Source: SOIA01 sp050116035
GTDB lineage: Bacteria; Acidobacteriota; Aminicenantia; Aminicenantales; Aminicenantaceae
Length of the DNA stretch: 5,155 nt
Direction: 5' to 3'
Assembly: GCA_050116035.1 (NCBI GenBank)
Contig: JASFPJ010000261.1
Coordinates: forward strand, 1 to 5,155
A model generated the notes under the pieces. That model searched no databases. It saw only the letters and a program-made list of their open reading frames with translations, and was not told the origin of the DNA. The translations under genes were made by a program, and so were the position numbers. Of the stretch, positions 1 to 5,155 are shown in pieces (within the stretch, counting starts at the first letter, position 1; each line of letters starts with the position of its first letter).

Positions 1-18
1 CCATTTCAGAAATACAGG

Positions 19-306
19 GTGGAACCTCAAAAAGGAAAGAAGGCTAAAAAAAAACCTGAGAAGAAACAAAAGCCAGTGCTGGAGAAGTCGAATGTTGAAA
101 AGAAAAGGCCTGTTATTCTTAGTAAAAGACATACATACAAAATGAATCCGGACACGATTGAAAAGATCGATATCATCAGCAACGTCAGCGGAATGGATAA
201 GGGAGAGGTAATAACCAAAGCCATAGATTTTTTTATTGGAAAAAATACAAAGTATGAATCGATGATTACTCAATATAAGAAGTTAGTGAAAAGATTCAGG
301 GATTAA
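19..306 (+). CDS. Small Lys-rich protein with C-terminal ribbon-helix-helix-like domain; 5' end uncertain
   Basis: I do not recognise a named gene. With the GTG at 19 the protein has 95 residues in two parts. Residues 1-30 are a charged low-complexity arm (12 Lys plus one Arg), probably disordered. Residues about 36-74 fit the ribbon-helix-helix pattern of CopG/MetJ/Arc-type DNA-binding proteins: a short strand (RHTYKM, 37-42), a first helix from PDTIEKIDIISNVSG, a turn, and a second helix from DKGEVITKAIDFFIG. A basic helix-like tail follows (75-95). By inference it is a dimeric DNA-binding regulator or antitoxin-like protein; no toxin partner is visible. The start is unsure: there is no convincing Shine-Dalgarno before the GTG, and the frame stays open to the left window edge, so the true start may lie upstream. 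The ATG at residue 42 would cut the predicted strand and is unlikely. The gene converges on carB. A run of nine A (46-54) lies in the Lys codons. Confidence 0.6.
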   Translation: MEPQKGKKAKKKPEKKQKPVLEKSNVEKKRPVILSKRHTYKMNPDTIEKIDIISNVSGMDKGEVITKAIDFFIGKNTKYESMITQYKKLVKRFRD

Positions 307-337
307 TCGAACAGAAAAGAGAATCGAAGAATGTTTG

Positions 338-358
338 AGCTTTTGGGCTGATTTTTTT
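338..358 (+). terminator. Weak candidate Rho-independent terminator of the left-hand gene
   Basis: A short hairpin, AGCT (338-341) pairing with GGCT (346-349) including one T-G wobble around a four-base loop, is followed after two bases by seven T (352-358) and then CTTTT. The position, 31 bases after the TAA at 304-306, suits termination of the plus-strand gene. The stem is only four pairs, so it may be weak or rely on the T-tract alone. Confidence 0.4.
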
Positions 359-393
359 CTTTTATCATCCTCCCATCTTCTCTAAGTTAACTG

Positions 394-431
394 AAAAAAG
401 GCCTGTCCTTTCATGATGATTGAAGGAACAG
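394..431 (-). terminator. Rho-independent terminator of the carAB operon
   Basis: Read on the minus strand, CTGTTCCTTCA (431-421) can pair with TGAAAGGACAG (413-403) around a seven-base loop (420-414). The stem is eleven positions long with one T-G wobble and one C-A mismatch. It is followed by GCC and then six T (399-394). It begins 12 bases after the carB stop codon, where an operon terminator is expected. On the plus strand the same hairpin has no following T-run, so it looks one-directional. Confidence 0.72.
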
Positions 432-442
432 ATAGGAAGGTG

Positions 443-3400
443 TCACAGGTTGACTGAATTGGAGTGTATATCCTGAAGGCAGATGAGGGAGGGTGGATTT
501 TTTCTTCTCATCTCGATGGCTTTCAAGGCTGCGCTGGCAGAAGGAATAGTGGTGTAACAGGGAATCCTGTAGGAGAAGGCCACCTTTCTGATCTTGTGCG
601 CGTCGCTTCTTTCGGGAGTTCCAGAGGGAGTGTTGAAAATCATTTTAACTCTTCCTTCTTTGATGTCTTCGAGGATATTCCTTTTTTCTTTATAGATCTT
701 GCCGGTGGTTTCCACACGGAATCCATGTTTGCGGAGATAGTGGGAAGTGCCTTCAGTCGAGACGAGGTCGAAACCCAACTGTTCGAGCTTCTCGACGATA
801 GGGACGATCTTCGGCTTGTCTTCATCCGGGGCGCTGACAAAAACCCTTCCTTTGTCGGGGAGATGGAAACCCGCGCCTTCTTCGGCTTTGAGGAAGGCCA
901 GGGGAAAATGAGTGTCTATTCCTATGGATTCTCCTGTTGACCGCATCTCAGGCCCTAAGATCGGGTCAACCTCCAGGAATTTATCGAAAGAAAAAACAGC
1001 TTCCTTCACTGCATACAAGTCTGAAGCGCAGGGAGTGATATCGATCTCCCTGAGCTTCTTTCCCATGATGATCTGTGTGGCAATCTTCGCCAGAGGGATT
1101 CCGGTGGCTTTGGACAGAAAAGGGACTGTCCGGGAAGCCCGTGGATTGACCTCCAGGATATAAATCTTGGTTCCTTTGACAGCGACCTGCACGTTCATCA
1201 GGCCCAAGATGTGCAGTTCCCTGGCCATCAGAGTCACCTGTCGCTTCACTTCTTCGATGACTCTATCGGCGAGAAAGTAAGGAGGAGTGACCATGGTAGC
1301 ATCTCCGGAGTGAACTCCGGCTTCCTGGATGTGCTCCAGGATGCCACCGAGGTAGACATCCTCACCATCACTCAGAAGGTCGACGTCCAACTCTACGGCA
1401 TTATCAATGAATTCATCGATCAGGAGAGGATATTCTGAGATATATTCCTTTATGGATTTGACGTATTTTCCCAGTTCCTCCCTGTCTTGGATCACTCTCA
1501 TGGCCCGTCCTCCAAGGACATACGAGGGCCGGACAAGGACCGGATAACCGATCTTTTCTGCCGTTTCTAAAGCTTGAGTCGTGTTCCGGGCCATCCCGTT
1601 TCTCGGACGCCTCAGGTTCAATCTGTTCAAAAAGTTATCGAATTTTTCTCTGTCCTCCGTTTCATCGATAGCGTGGGAGCTTGTCCCGAGTATATCTGCT
1701 TTGTTTTTCCATAGTCCGACTGAAATTTTCAACGGTGTTTGACCTCCGAACTGAGCAATGATTCCTTCTGGTTTCTCGTTTCGGTAAATAGAAAGGACAT
1801 CCTCCAGCGTCACTGGGTCAAAATAGAGGCGGTCAGAAATATCATAATCTGTAGAGACGGTCTCAGGATTGGAATTGACCATGATGGCTTTGTAACCGAG
1901 GTCTTTCAGGGCAAATACTCCGTGCACACAGCAGTAGTCAAACTCGATTCCTTGACCGATTCTGTTGGGTCCTGAACCGAGAATGATGGCTTTTTTCTCA
2001 GGGAGGGCTTCCGCTTCGTTTTCGTCTTCGTAGGATGAATAGAAATAAGGAGTTTCAGATTCAAACTCTCCAGCGCAGGTATCGACGACTTTCCATACAG
2101 GAAGGACCTTTGCCTTTTCTCTCATCCTCCGGACCTGATCTTCCTTGAGTCTGGCCAGTTCGCTGATTCTTTTGTCCGAGAATCCTAATTCTTTGGCCCG
2201 TCGCAGAATATCATTATTGGCTGTGTCTTTTCTCAAGGATTTCAATTCCTTCTCAAAATCAACAATCTCCTTGATGTTCTGGAGGAAGAAAGGATCGATC
2301 TGAGTGCGCACGTAAATCTCTTCTACGGGAATTCCTGCTCTGATGGCATCCGCAATGAACCAGAGCCTTTCCGCGTTCGGCTGAGTGAAATCGCTTCTCA
2401 GGATATTCCTGTCCTTCCTCTTGAATTTTTCCTCGAATCCCCATCGGTTGCTCTCGAGCGAACGGATGGCTTTCTGGAGAGCTTCTTTGAACGTTCGGCC
2501 AATGGCCATTGTTTCTCCGACAGACTTCATCTGAGTGGTGAGAGAGGGCTTTTCTTCTGGGAATTTTTCAAAAGCAAACCGGGGGATTTTGACAACGACA
2601 TAGTCGATCGTCGGCTCGAAGCATGCCGGGGTTTTTTTAGTGATATCGTTCAGGATTTCATCCAAGGTGTATCCTACAGCCAGTTTCGCTGCCATTTTGG
2701 CGATGGGGAAGCCGGTCGCTTTGGAGGCGAGCGCTGAAGAACGGGAAACTCTGGGATTCATCTCGATGACCATCATTCGTCCATCTTCGGGATTGACCGC
2801 GAATTGAATGTTCGATCCCCCTGTTTCCACGCCTATTTCCCGCATGATGGCGATGGAGGCATCCCTCAGCCTCTGGTATTCCTTGTCGGTCAAAGTTTGG
2901 GCCGGAGCCACGGTGATGGAGTCTCCGGTATGGACGCCCATGGGGTCGAAGTTTTCAATGCCGCAGACGATCACCACGTTGTCTTTTCTATCTCTCATGA
3001 CTTCGAGTTCGAATTCTTTCCAGCCGATTATGGATTTTTCAATAAGGATCCGTGAGATGGGGCTGATGGCCAAACCAAGAGGGACATATTTATAGAAGTC
3101 CTTCCAGTTCTTGAGGATGTTTCCTCCTGTTCCCCCGAGCGTAAAAGAGGGGCGGATCACCACTGGAAACTTGATTTTCTTCACGATGTCCACGGCTTCT
3201 TTAAGGCTGGATGCGTAGCCGGATTCGGGAACTTCGAGCCCGATTTTCTCCATGGCCCGGCGAAAAAGCAACCGGTCTTCTGCCTTGCGGATGGAATCAG
3301 TGTTCACCCCGATGAGCTGAATCTTGTGCTCTTTGAGGATTCCCTCATCGTCGAGGTCAAGGGCTAAGTTCAAGGCTTTCTGGCCTCCCAGAGTGGCCAG

Positions 3401-3658
3401 TAAGGCATCGGGCTTTTCTTTCTGGATTATTTTCTCCAGGTATTCGACGGTCAAGGGTTCCAGATAGGTCCGGTTGGCGAACTCAGGGTCGGTCATGATC
3501 GTGGCCGGATTAGAGTTGAGCAGGATAACTTTGTAATTTTCCTCTTTAAGGGCCTTGAGGGCCTGTGTGCCTGAATAGTCGAATTCACACGCCTGCCCGA
3601 TTATGATCGGACCGGAACCGATGATCAGGATAGAGTGGATGTCGTTTCTCCGCGGCAT
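443..3658 (-). CDS. carB: Carbamoyl phosphate synthetase, large (synthetase) subunit
   Basis: Makes carbamoyl phosphate from bicarbonate, ammonia (delivered from CarA through an internal tunnel) and two ATP, in the cytoplasm, for pyrimidine and arginine synthesis. It has 1071 residues, against about 1073 in E. coli. The two homologous synthetase halves are both intact. The carboxyphosphate half shows GSGPIIIGQACEFDYSG (14-30), NSNPATIMTDP (48-58), RPSFTLGG (169-176), GVHTGDSITVAP (241-252) and EMNPRVSRSSALASKATG (299-316). The middle oligomerisation region runs about 400-550. The carbamoyl-phosphate half shows GSGPNRIGQGIEFDY (561-575), NSNPETVSTDYD (595-606), RPSYVLGGRAM (710-720), GVHSGD (781-786) and EVNPRASRTVPFLSKATG (836-853). 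Residues about 935-1060 form the MGS-like allosteric domain. By my alignment to remembered E. coli sequence, the UMP-contact residues are kept (K948, T968, T971, K987, N1009), so feedback by UMP is likely. One ornithine-contact glutamate appears as Q778. The ATG is one base after the carA stop, with AAGGA seven bases upstream. Confidence 0.98.
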   Translation of the reverse strand: MPRRNDIHSILIIGSGPIIIGQACEFDYSGTQALKALKEENYKVILLNSNPATIMTDPEFANRTYLEPLTVEYLEKIIQKEKPDALLATLGGQKALNLALDLDDEGILKEHKIQLIGVNTDSIRKAEDRLLFRRAMEKIGLEVPESGYASSLKEAVDIVKKIKFPVVIRPSFTLGGTGGNILKNWKDFYKYVPLGLAISPISRILIEKSIIGWKEFELEVMRDRKDNVVIVCGIENFDPMGVHTGDSITVAPAQTLTDKEYQRLRDASIAIMREIGVETGGSNIQFAVNPEDGRMMVIEMNPRVSRSSALASKATGFPIAKMAAKLAVGYTLDEILNDITKKTPACFEPTIDYVVVKIPRFAFEKFPEEKPSLTTQMKSVGETMAIGRTFKEALQKAIRSLESNRWGFEEKFKRKDRNILRSDFTQPNAERLWFIADAIRAGIPVEEIYVRTQIDPFFLQNIKEIVDFEKELKSLRKDTANNDILRRAKELGFSDKRISELARLKEDQVRRMREKAKVLPVWKVVDTCAGEFESETPYFYSSYEDENEAEALPEKKAIILGSGPNRIGQGIEFDYCCVHGVFALKDLGYKAIMVNSNPETVSTDYDISDRLYFDPVTLEDVLSIYRNEKPEGIIAQFGGQTPLKISVGLWKNKADILGTSSHAIDETEDREKFDNFLNRLNLRRPRNGMARNTTQALETAEKIGYPVLVRPSYVLGGRAMRVIQDREELGKYVKSIKEYISEYPLLIDEFIDNAVELDVDLLSDGEDVYLGGILEHIQEAGVHSGDATMVTPPYFLADRVIEEVKRQVTLMARELHILGLMNVQVAVKGTKIYILEVNPRASRTVPFLSKATGIPLAKIATQIIMGKKLREIDITPCASDLYAVKEAVFSFDKFLEVDPILGPEMRSTGESIGIDTHFPLAFLKAEEGAGFHLPDKGRVFVSAPDEDKPKIVPIVEKLEQLGFDLVSTEGTSHYLRKHGFRVETTGKIYKEKRNILEDIKEGRVKMIFNTPSGTPERSDAHKIRKVAFSYRIPCYTTIPSASAALKAIEMRRKNPPSLICLQDIHSNSVNL

Positions 3659-3659
3659 C

Positions 3660-4796
3660 TTATTTTCCTTTGAAATCCTCCATCATCTGAATGAAATCCT
3701 GGAAGAGATACCTGGAATCCCTTGGGCCAGGTGAGCTTTCCGGATGATACTGAACAGAAAAAAGGAATTTATCTCTCACCGAGAATCCTTCCGCGGTCAT
3801 GTCGTTGAGGTTAAGATGTGTGAGTTTTGCCCGTCCCTTTAAAGAGTCGATATCCACAGCAAATCCGTGGTTCTGCGAAGTGATCTCGATTGCGCCTGTT
3901 TCCAGGTTTTTTACCGGGTGGTTGGCTCCCCGGTGTCCGAACTTCAATTTGAACGTCTTCCCGCCGAGAGCCAAAGCCAGAAGCTGGTGACCGAGACAGA
4001 TGCCGAAGATGGGGATTTTCCCGATGAGATTCCGGATGTTTTCGATGGCATACTCGATGGGAGCGGGATCGCCCGGGCCGTTGGAGAGAAGCACTCCATT
4101 GGGCTTCATCATCAAGACTTCTTCCCAGGATGTTCGGGCTGGAACGACGAGGACATCGATGAGGTTGGAGACGAGGCTTCTCATGATGTTTCTTTTGATC
4201 CCGAAGTCATAGGCCACGACGAAATACTTGAATTTTTTCTTGGCTGAGTAGCCATTGGGCCATCCATAAATGCCTTCGCGCCACTTGTATGGCTTATCGG
4301 TCGTCACTTCGCTGGCTAAGTCGGCCCCAACGATGGAGGGAATTTGTTTAACGCGTTTCTGAAGCGATTGGATGTCATCATTTTGAGTGGTGATGAGGGC
4401 TCTCTGGGCTCCTCCGGTGCGGATCATCTTGGTCAGTTTCCTTGTATCCACTCCCTGGATGGCCACGATCTTGTGTTTTTTAAGGAAATCAACAAGAGTC
4501 TCTTGTTTTCTCCAGTTGGAGGGGAGAGAGGCCAGTTCTTTGATGACGAATCCTTCCACCCAGGGCTGGCGGGATTCCACATCTTCGAGGTTGCACCCGT
4601 AGTTTCCGATCAGGGGATAAGTCATCGTCACGATCTGGCCGTTGTATGAAGGATCAGTCAGGATCTCCTGGTAGCCAGTCATGGATGTGTTGAATACAAT
4701 TTCGCCTTCAGTGTACCCGTTGAAGCCGATGGATTGTCCGGTGAAGAGTGTCCCGTTCTCTAAGACAAGGTAGGCCTTTTTAGGTCTCGAAGCCAT
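3660..4796 (-). CDS. carA: Carbamoyl phosphate synthetase, small (glutaminase) subunit
   Basis: Hydrolyses glutamine and passes the ammonia to CarB. It has 378 residues, close to the 382 of E. coli. Residues about 5-135 are the CPSase small-chain N-terminal domain (FNTSMTGYQEILTDPSY at 35-51, GVDTRKLTKMIR at 115-126). Residues about 190-375 are a class I glutamine amidotransferase domain with NGPGDP (239-244), the nucleophile elbow GICLGHQ with Cys267, SQNHGF (307-312), and QYHPE giving His351 and Glu353. The Cys-His-Glu triad is therefore complete and the enzyme should be active. It is the first gene of the carAB pair; its TAA is followed by one base and then the carB ATG, so translational coupling is likely. 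Start: the ATG at 4796-4794 is the only usual start codon between the in-frame TGA upstream and the conserved YLVLENG segment. Its best Shine-Dalgarno (GGAGGGG, 4819-4813) lies 16 bases away, farther than usual. Confidence 0.98.
   Translation of the reverse strand: MASRPKKAYLVLENGTLFTGQSIGFNGYTEGEIVFNTSMTGYQEILTDPSYNGQIVTMTYPLIGNYGCNLEDVESRQPWVEGFVIKELASLPSNWRKQETLVDFLKKHKIVAIQGVDTRKLTKMIRTGGAQRALITTQNDDIQSLQKRVKQIPSIVGADLASEVTTDKPYKWREGIYGWPNGYSAKKKFKYFVVAYDFGIKRNIMRSLVSNLIDVLVVPARTSWEEVLMMKPNGVLLSNGPGDPAPIEYAIENIRNLIGKIPIFGICLGHQLLALALGGKTFKLKFGHRGANHPVKNLETGAIEITSQNHGFAVDIDSLKGRAKLTHLNLNDMTAEGFSVRDKFLFSVQYHPESSPGPRDSRYLFQDFIQMMEDFKGK
3666..3670 (-). promoter_or_regulatory. Ribosome binding site of carB inside the carA 3' end
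   Basis: AAGGA on the minus strand (3670-3666) lies seven bases before the carB ATG (3658-3656) and within the last codons of carA. With the one-base gap between carA stop and carB start, this suits coupled re-initiation and balanced synthesis of the two subunits. Confidence 0.65.
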
Positions 4797-4797
4797 T

Positions 4798-4836
4798 TCA
4801 GGCGTCGAACGTCCCCTCCGTATTCACAGAATTCAT
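4798..4836 (-). other. Candidate 12-codon upstream ORF (leader peptide) ending next to carA
   Basis: On the minus strand an ATG at 4836-4834 opens a frame encoding MNSVNTEGTFDA and stopping at TGA (4800-4798), one base before the carA ATG. The GGAGGGG that would serve carA lies inside this frame. There is no Shine-Dalgarno before its ATG. If the candidate -10 at 4849-4844 is real, the transcript would begin close to this ATG, making it nearly leaderless. An ORF this short can arise by chance and there is no Arg-rich or otherwise telling codon run, so whether it is translated is open. Confidence 0.25.
4813..4819 (-). promoter_or_regulatory. Distant Shine-Dalgarno-like GGAGGGG before carA
   Basis: GGAGGGG on the minus strand is the only strong anti-16S complement before carA, but 16 bases separate it from the ATG, against the usual 5-10. 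No alternative in-frame ATG, GTG or TTG lies between it and that ATG. Either the spacing is tolerated or shortened by RNA structure, or carA is reached by re-initiation from the short upstream ORF. Confidence 0.4.
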
Positions 4837-4870
4837 TTGGATTATTTTACATATTCTTATTCAAGAATTC
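4822..4870. repeat. Imperfect direct repeat upstream of carA, possible operator pair
   Basis: On the plus strand ATTCACAGAATTC (4822-4834) recurs as ATTCAAGAATTC (4859-4870), differing by a single missing C, with starts 37 bases apart. The second copy overlaps a perfect six-base inverted repeat, ATTCTT (4853-4858) and AAGAAT (4863-4868), separated by four bases. The pair flanks the candidate carAB -10 element. It could bind a repressor, but in such AT-rich DNA chance similarity is possible. It does not match the ArgR box (TGAAT-N4-ATTCA) well. Confidence 0.35.
4844..4849 (-). promoter_or_regulatory. Candidate -10 element of the carAB promoter
   Basis: TAAAAT on the minus strand (4849-4844) matches five of six bases of TATAAT and lies 47 bases before the carA ATG. 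No good -35 is found at 16-18 bases; the best, TAGAAT at 4872-4867 with a 17-base spacer, matches three of six. A promoter must exist in this divergent region because carA is the first gene, but this exact placement is uncertain. Confidence 0.3.
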
Positions 4871-4893
4871 TACTTTTTTTTCTGAATTATCAT

Positions 4894-4910
4894 AAATTTT
4901 ATTAAAATTT
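4894..4910. repeat. Perfect AT-only palindrome in the divergent regulatory region
   Basis: AAATTTT (4894-4900) and AAAATTT (4904-4910) form a perfect seven-base inverted repeat around ATT. It lies in a stretch with only about 18% GC (25 G/C in 4841-4980), 33 bases upstream of the -35 of the right-hand gene. It could be part of an UP-like element, a curved segment or an operator; base composition alone makes such palindromes fairly easy to find. Confidence 0.3.
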
Positions 4911-4943
4911 TTTAGGAAAACAAAAAAAGGTCGAATGAATTAA

Positions 4944-4971
4944 TTGACAAATTCTATAGATTATGTATAAA
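4944..4971 (+). promoter_or_regulatory. Sigma70-type promoter of the exported YHS-like gene
   Basis: TTGACA (4944-4949, perfect -35) and TATAAA (4966-4971, five of six for the -10) are separated by 16 bases, with AT-rich DNA upstream. Transcription would start near 4978, giving a leader of about 30 bases before the ATG at 5008. This is the strongest promoter signal in the window. Confidence 0.7.
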
Positions 4972-4997
4972 TAGTAGGATAAGCCAAAAAATTCATT

Positions 4998-5003
4998 GGA
5001 GGA
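4998..5003 (+). promoter_or_regulatory. Ribosome binding site of the exported YHS-like gene
   Basis: GGAGGA, a strong Shine-Dalgarno, ends four bases before the ATG at 5008-5010 and fixes the start of the gene. The spacing is slightly short but workable. Confidence 0.75.
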
Positions 5004-5007
5004 TTGA

Positions 5008-5155
5008 ATGAAAAAACATTCTAAAGTGTTAGTTTTACTTTTTGGGTTTGTCGTGGCCATCGCTTTAACAGGAATGACTCAGCAGTCTGACGATACAGTG
5101 ACCTGTGCGGTCAGCGGGGAAGCCATGAAGAAGTCGGAAGCCAAAGCCACGTACG
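5008..5155 (+). CDS. Exported YHS/TRASH-like metal-binding protein, N-terminal part (cut by window end)
   Basis: Only the first 49 codons are inside the window; the frame is open at the right edge. Residues 1-6 (MKKHSK) are a basic n-region and about 7-23 (VLVLLFGFVVAIALTGM) a hydrophobic core, so a Sec signal peptide or N-terminal anchor is likely. There is no cysteine right after it, so it is not a lipoprotein. The mature part begins near residue 24-27 with QQSDDTVTCAVSGEAMKKSEAKATY. C33-A-V-S-G followed by a short charged stretch and a Tyr resembles the opening of small YHS/TRASH-type domains (CPVSG or CPVMG, then a Y-x-G-K-x-Y-x-F-C-C segment), which bind metal through cysteines. The second cysteine group would lie beyond the window, so the family call is inference. 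The product probably acts outside the cytoplasm, perhaps in metal or redox handling. It has its own promoter and is divergent from carAB. Confidence 0.65.
   Translation, partial: MKKHSKVLVLLFGFVVAIALTGMTQQSDDTVTCAVSGEAMKKSEAKATY

Noticed and set aside
27..224. Minus-strand frame encoding a very hydrophobic, membrane-like 65-residue peptide
   Set aside because: It is the antisense reading of the Lys-rich gene: AAA/AAG codons read as TTT/CTT give Phe and Leu. There is no ribosome binding site, and the plus-strand product has a sensible domain pattern.
464..3095. Several plus-strand frames of 60-158 codons opposite carB
   Set aside because: They are antisense shadows of a highly conserved gene, have no Shine-Dalgarno or promoter, and encode no recognisable motif.
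3799..4649. Plus-strand frames of 63-126 codons opposite carA
   Set aside because: Antisense shadows of carA with no supporting start signals or recognisable protein features.
443..4796. A novel system or fusion hidden in carAB
   Set aside because: Both subunits are full length with all main motifs in the usual order and no insertion, frameshift or extra domain. This is a standard biosynthetic operon.
4797..4870. ArgR box or PyrR attenuator controlling carAB
   Set aside because: TGAAT half-sites occur on the minus strand but not as a proper TGAAT-N4-ATTCA pair. The leader before carA is too short and has no terminator/anti-terminator hairpins or PyrR-binding loop.
4859..4892. Second short minus-strand ORF (MIIQKKSRILE) further upstream of carA, as a leader peptide with an Arg codon
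   Set aside because: It has no Shine-Dalgarno, only one Arg codon, and lies upstream of the most likely carAB transcription start; short frames are expected by chance here.

Overview
This is a largely ordinary bacterial chromosomal window, dominated by a complete two-gene carAB operon for carbamoyl phosphate synthetase on the minus strand. A short gene with a ribbon-helix-helix-like C-terminus lies on the left (plus strand). The first 49 codons of an exported, probably metal-binding YHS/TRASH-like protein lie on the right (plus strand, cut by the window end). I see no mobile element, CRISPR array, tRNA or rRNA.

Organism: the coding DNA has moderate GC, Shine-Dalgarno sites are of the GGAGG type, and the right-hand protein has a plain Sec-type signal peptide. 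CarA and CarB are separate full-length bacterial subunits. The CarB ATP-grasp loop reading AGVHSGDATMVTPP and the small exported YHS-like protein would fit an Acidobacteriota/Aminicenantes-like or other candidate-phylum genome. That taxonomic placement is only an impression and needs a database search.

Layout: (1) 19-306, Lys-rich ribbon-helix-helix-like protein, possibly starting upstream of the window. (2) 307-442, convergent intergenic spacer with a good terminator for carAB (minus strand) and a weak one for the left gene. (3) 443-3658, carB. (4) 3660-4796, carA, whose stop is one base from the carB start. (5) 4797-5007, a very AT-rich divergent regulatory region (25 G/C in the 140 bases 4841-4980). 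It holds a good sigma70-type promoter for the right-hand gene, a less certain carAB promoter, a 12-codon upstream ORF ending one base before carA, and an imperfect direct repeat and palindromes that could be operators. (6) 5008-5155, start of the exported YHS-like gene.

How the genes work together: CarA removes ammonia from glutamine and CarB uses it with bicarbonate and two ATP to make carbamoyl phosphate for pyrimidine and arginine synthesis. The flanking genes have no evident functional link to carAB. The points most worth a second look are the short upstream ORF and repeats before carA, and a glutamine in CarB where the E. coli enzyme has an ornithine-contacting glutamate.
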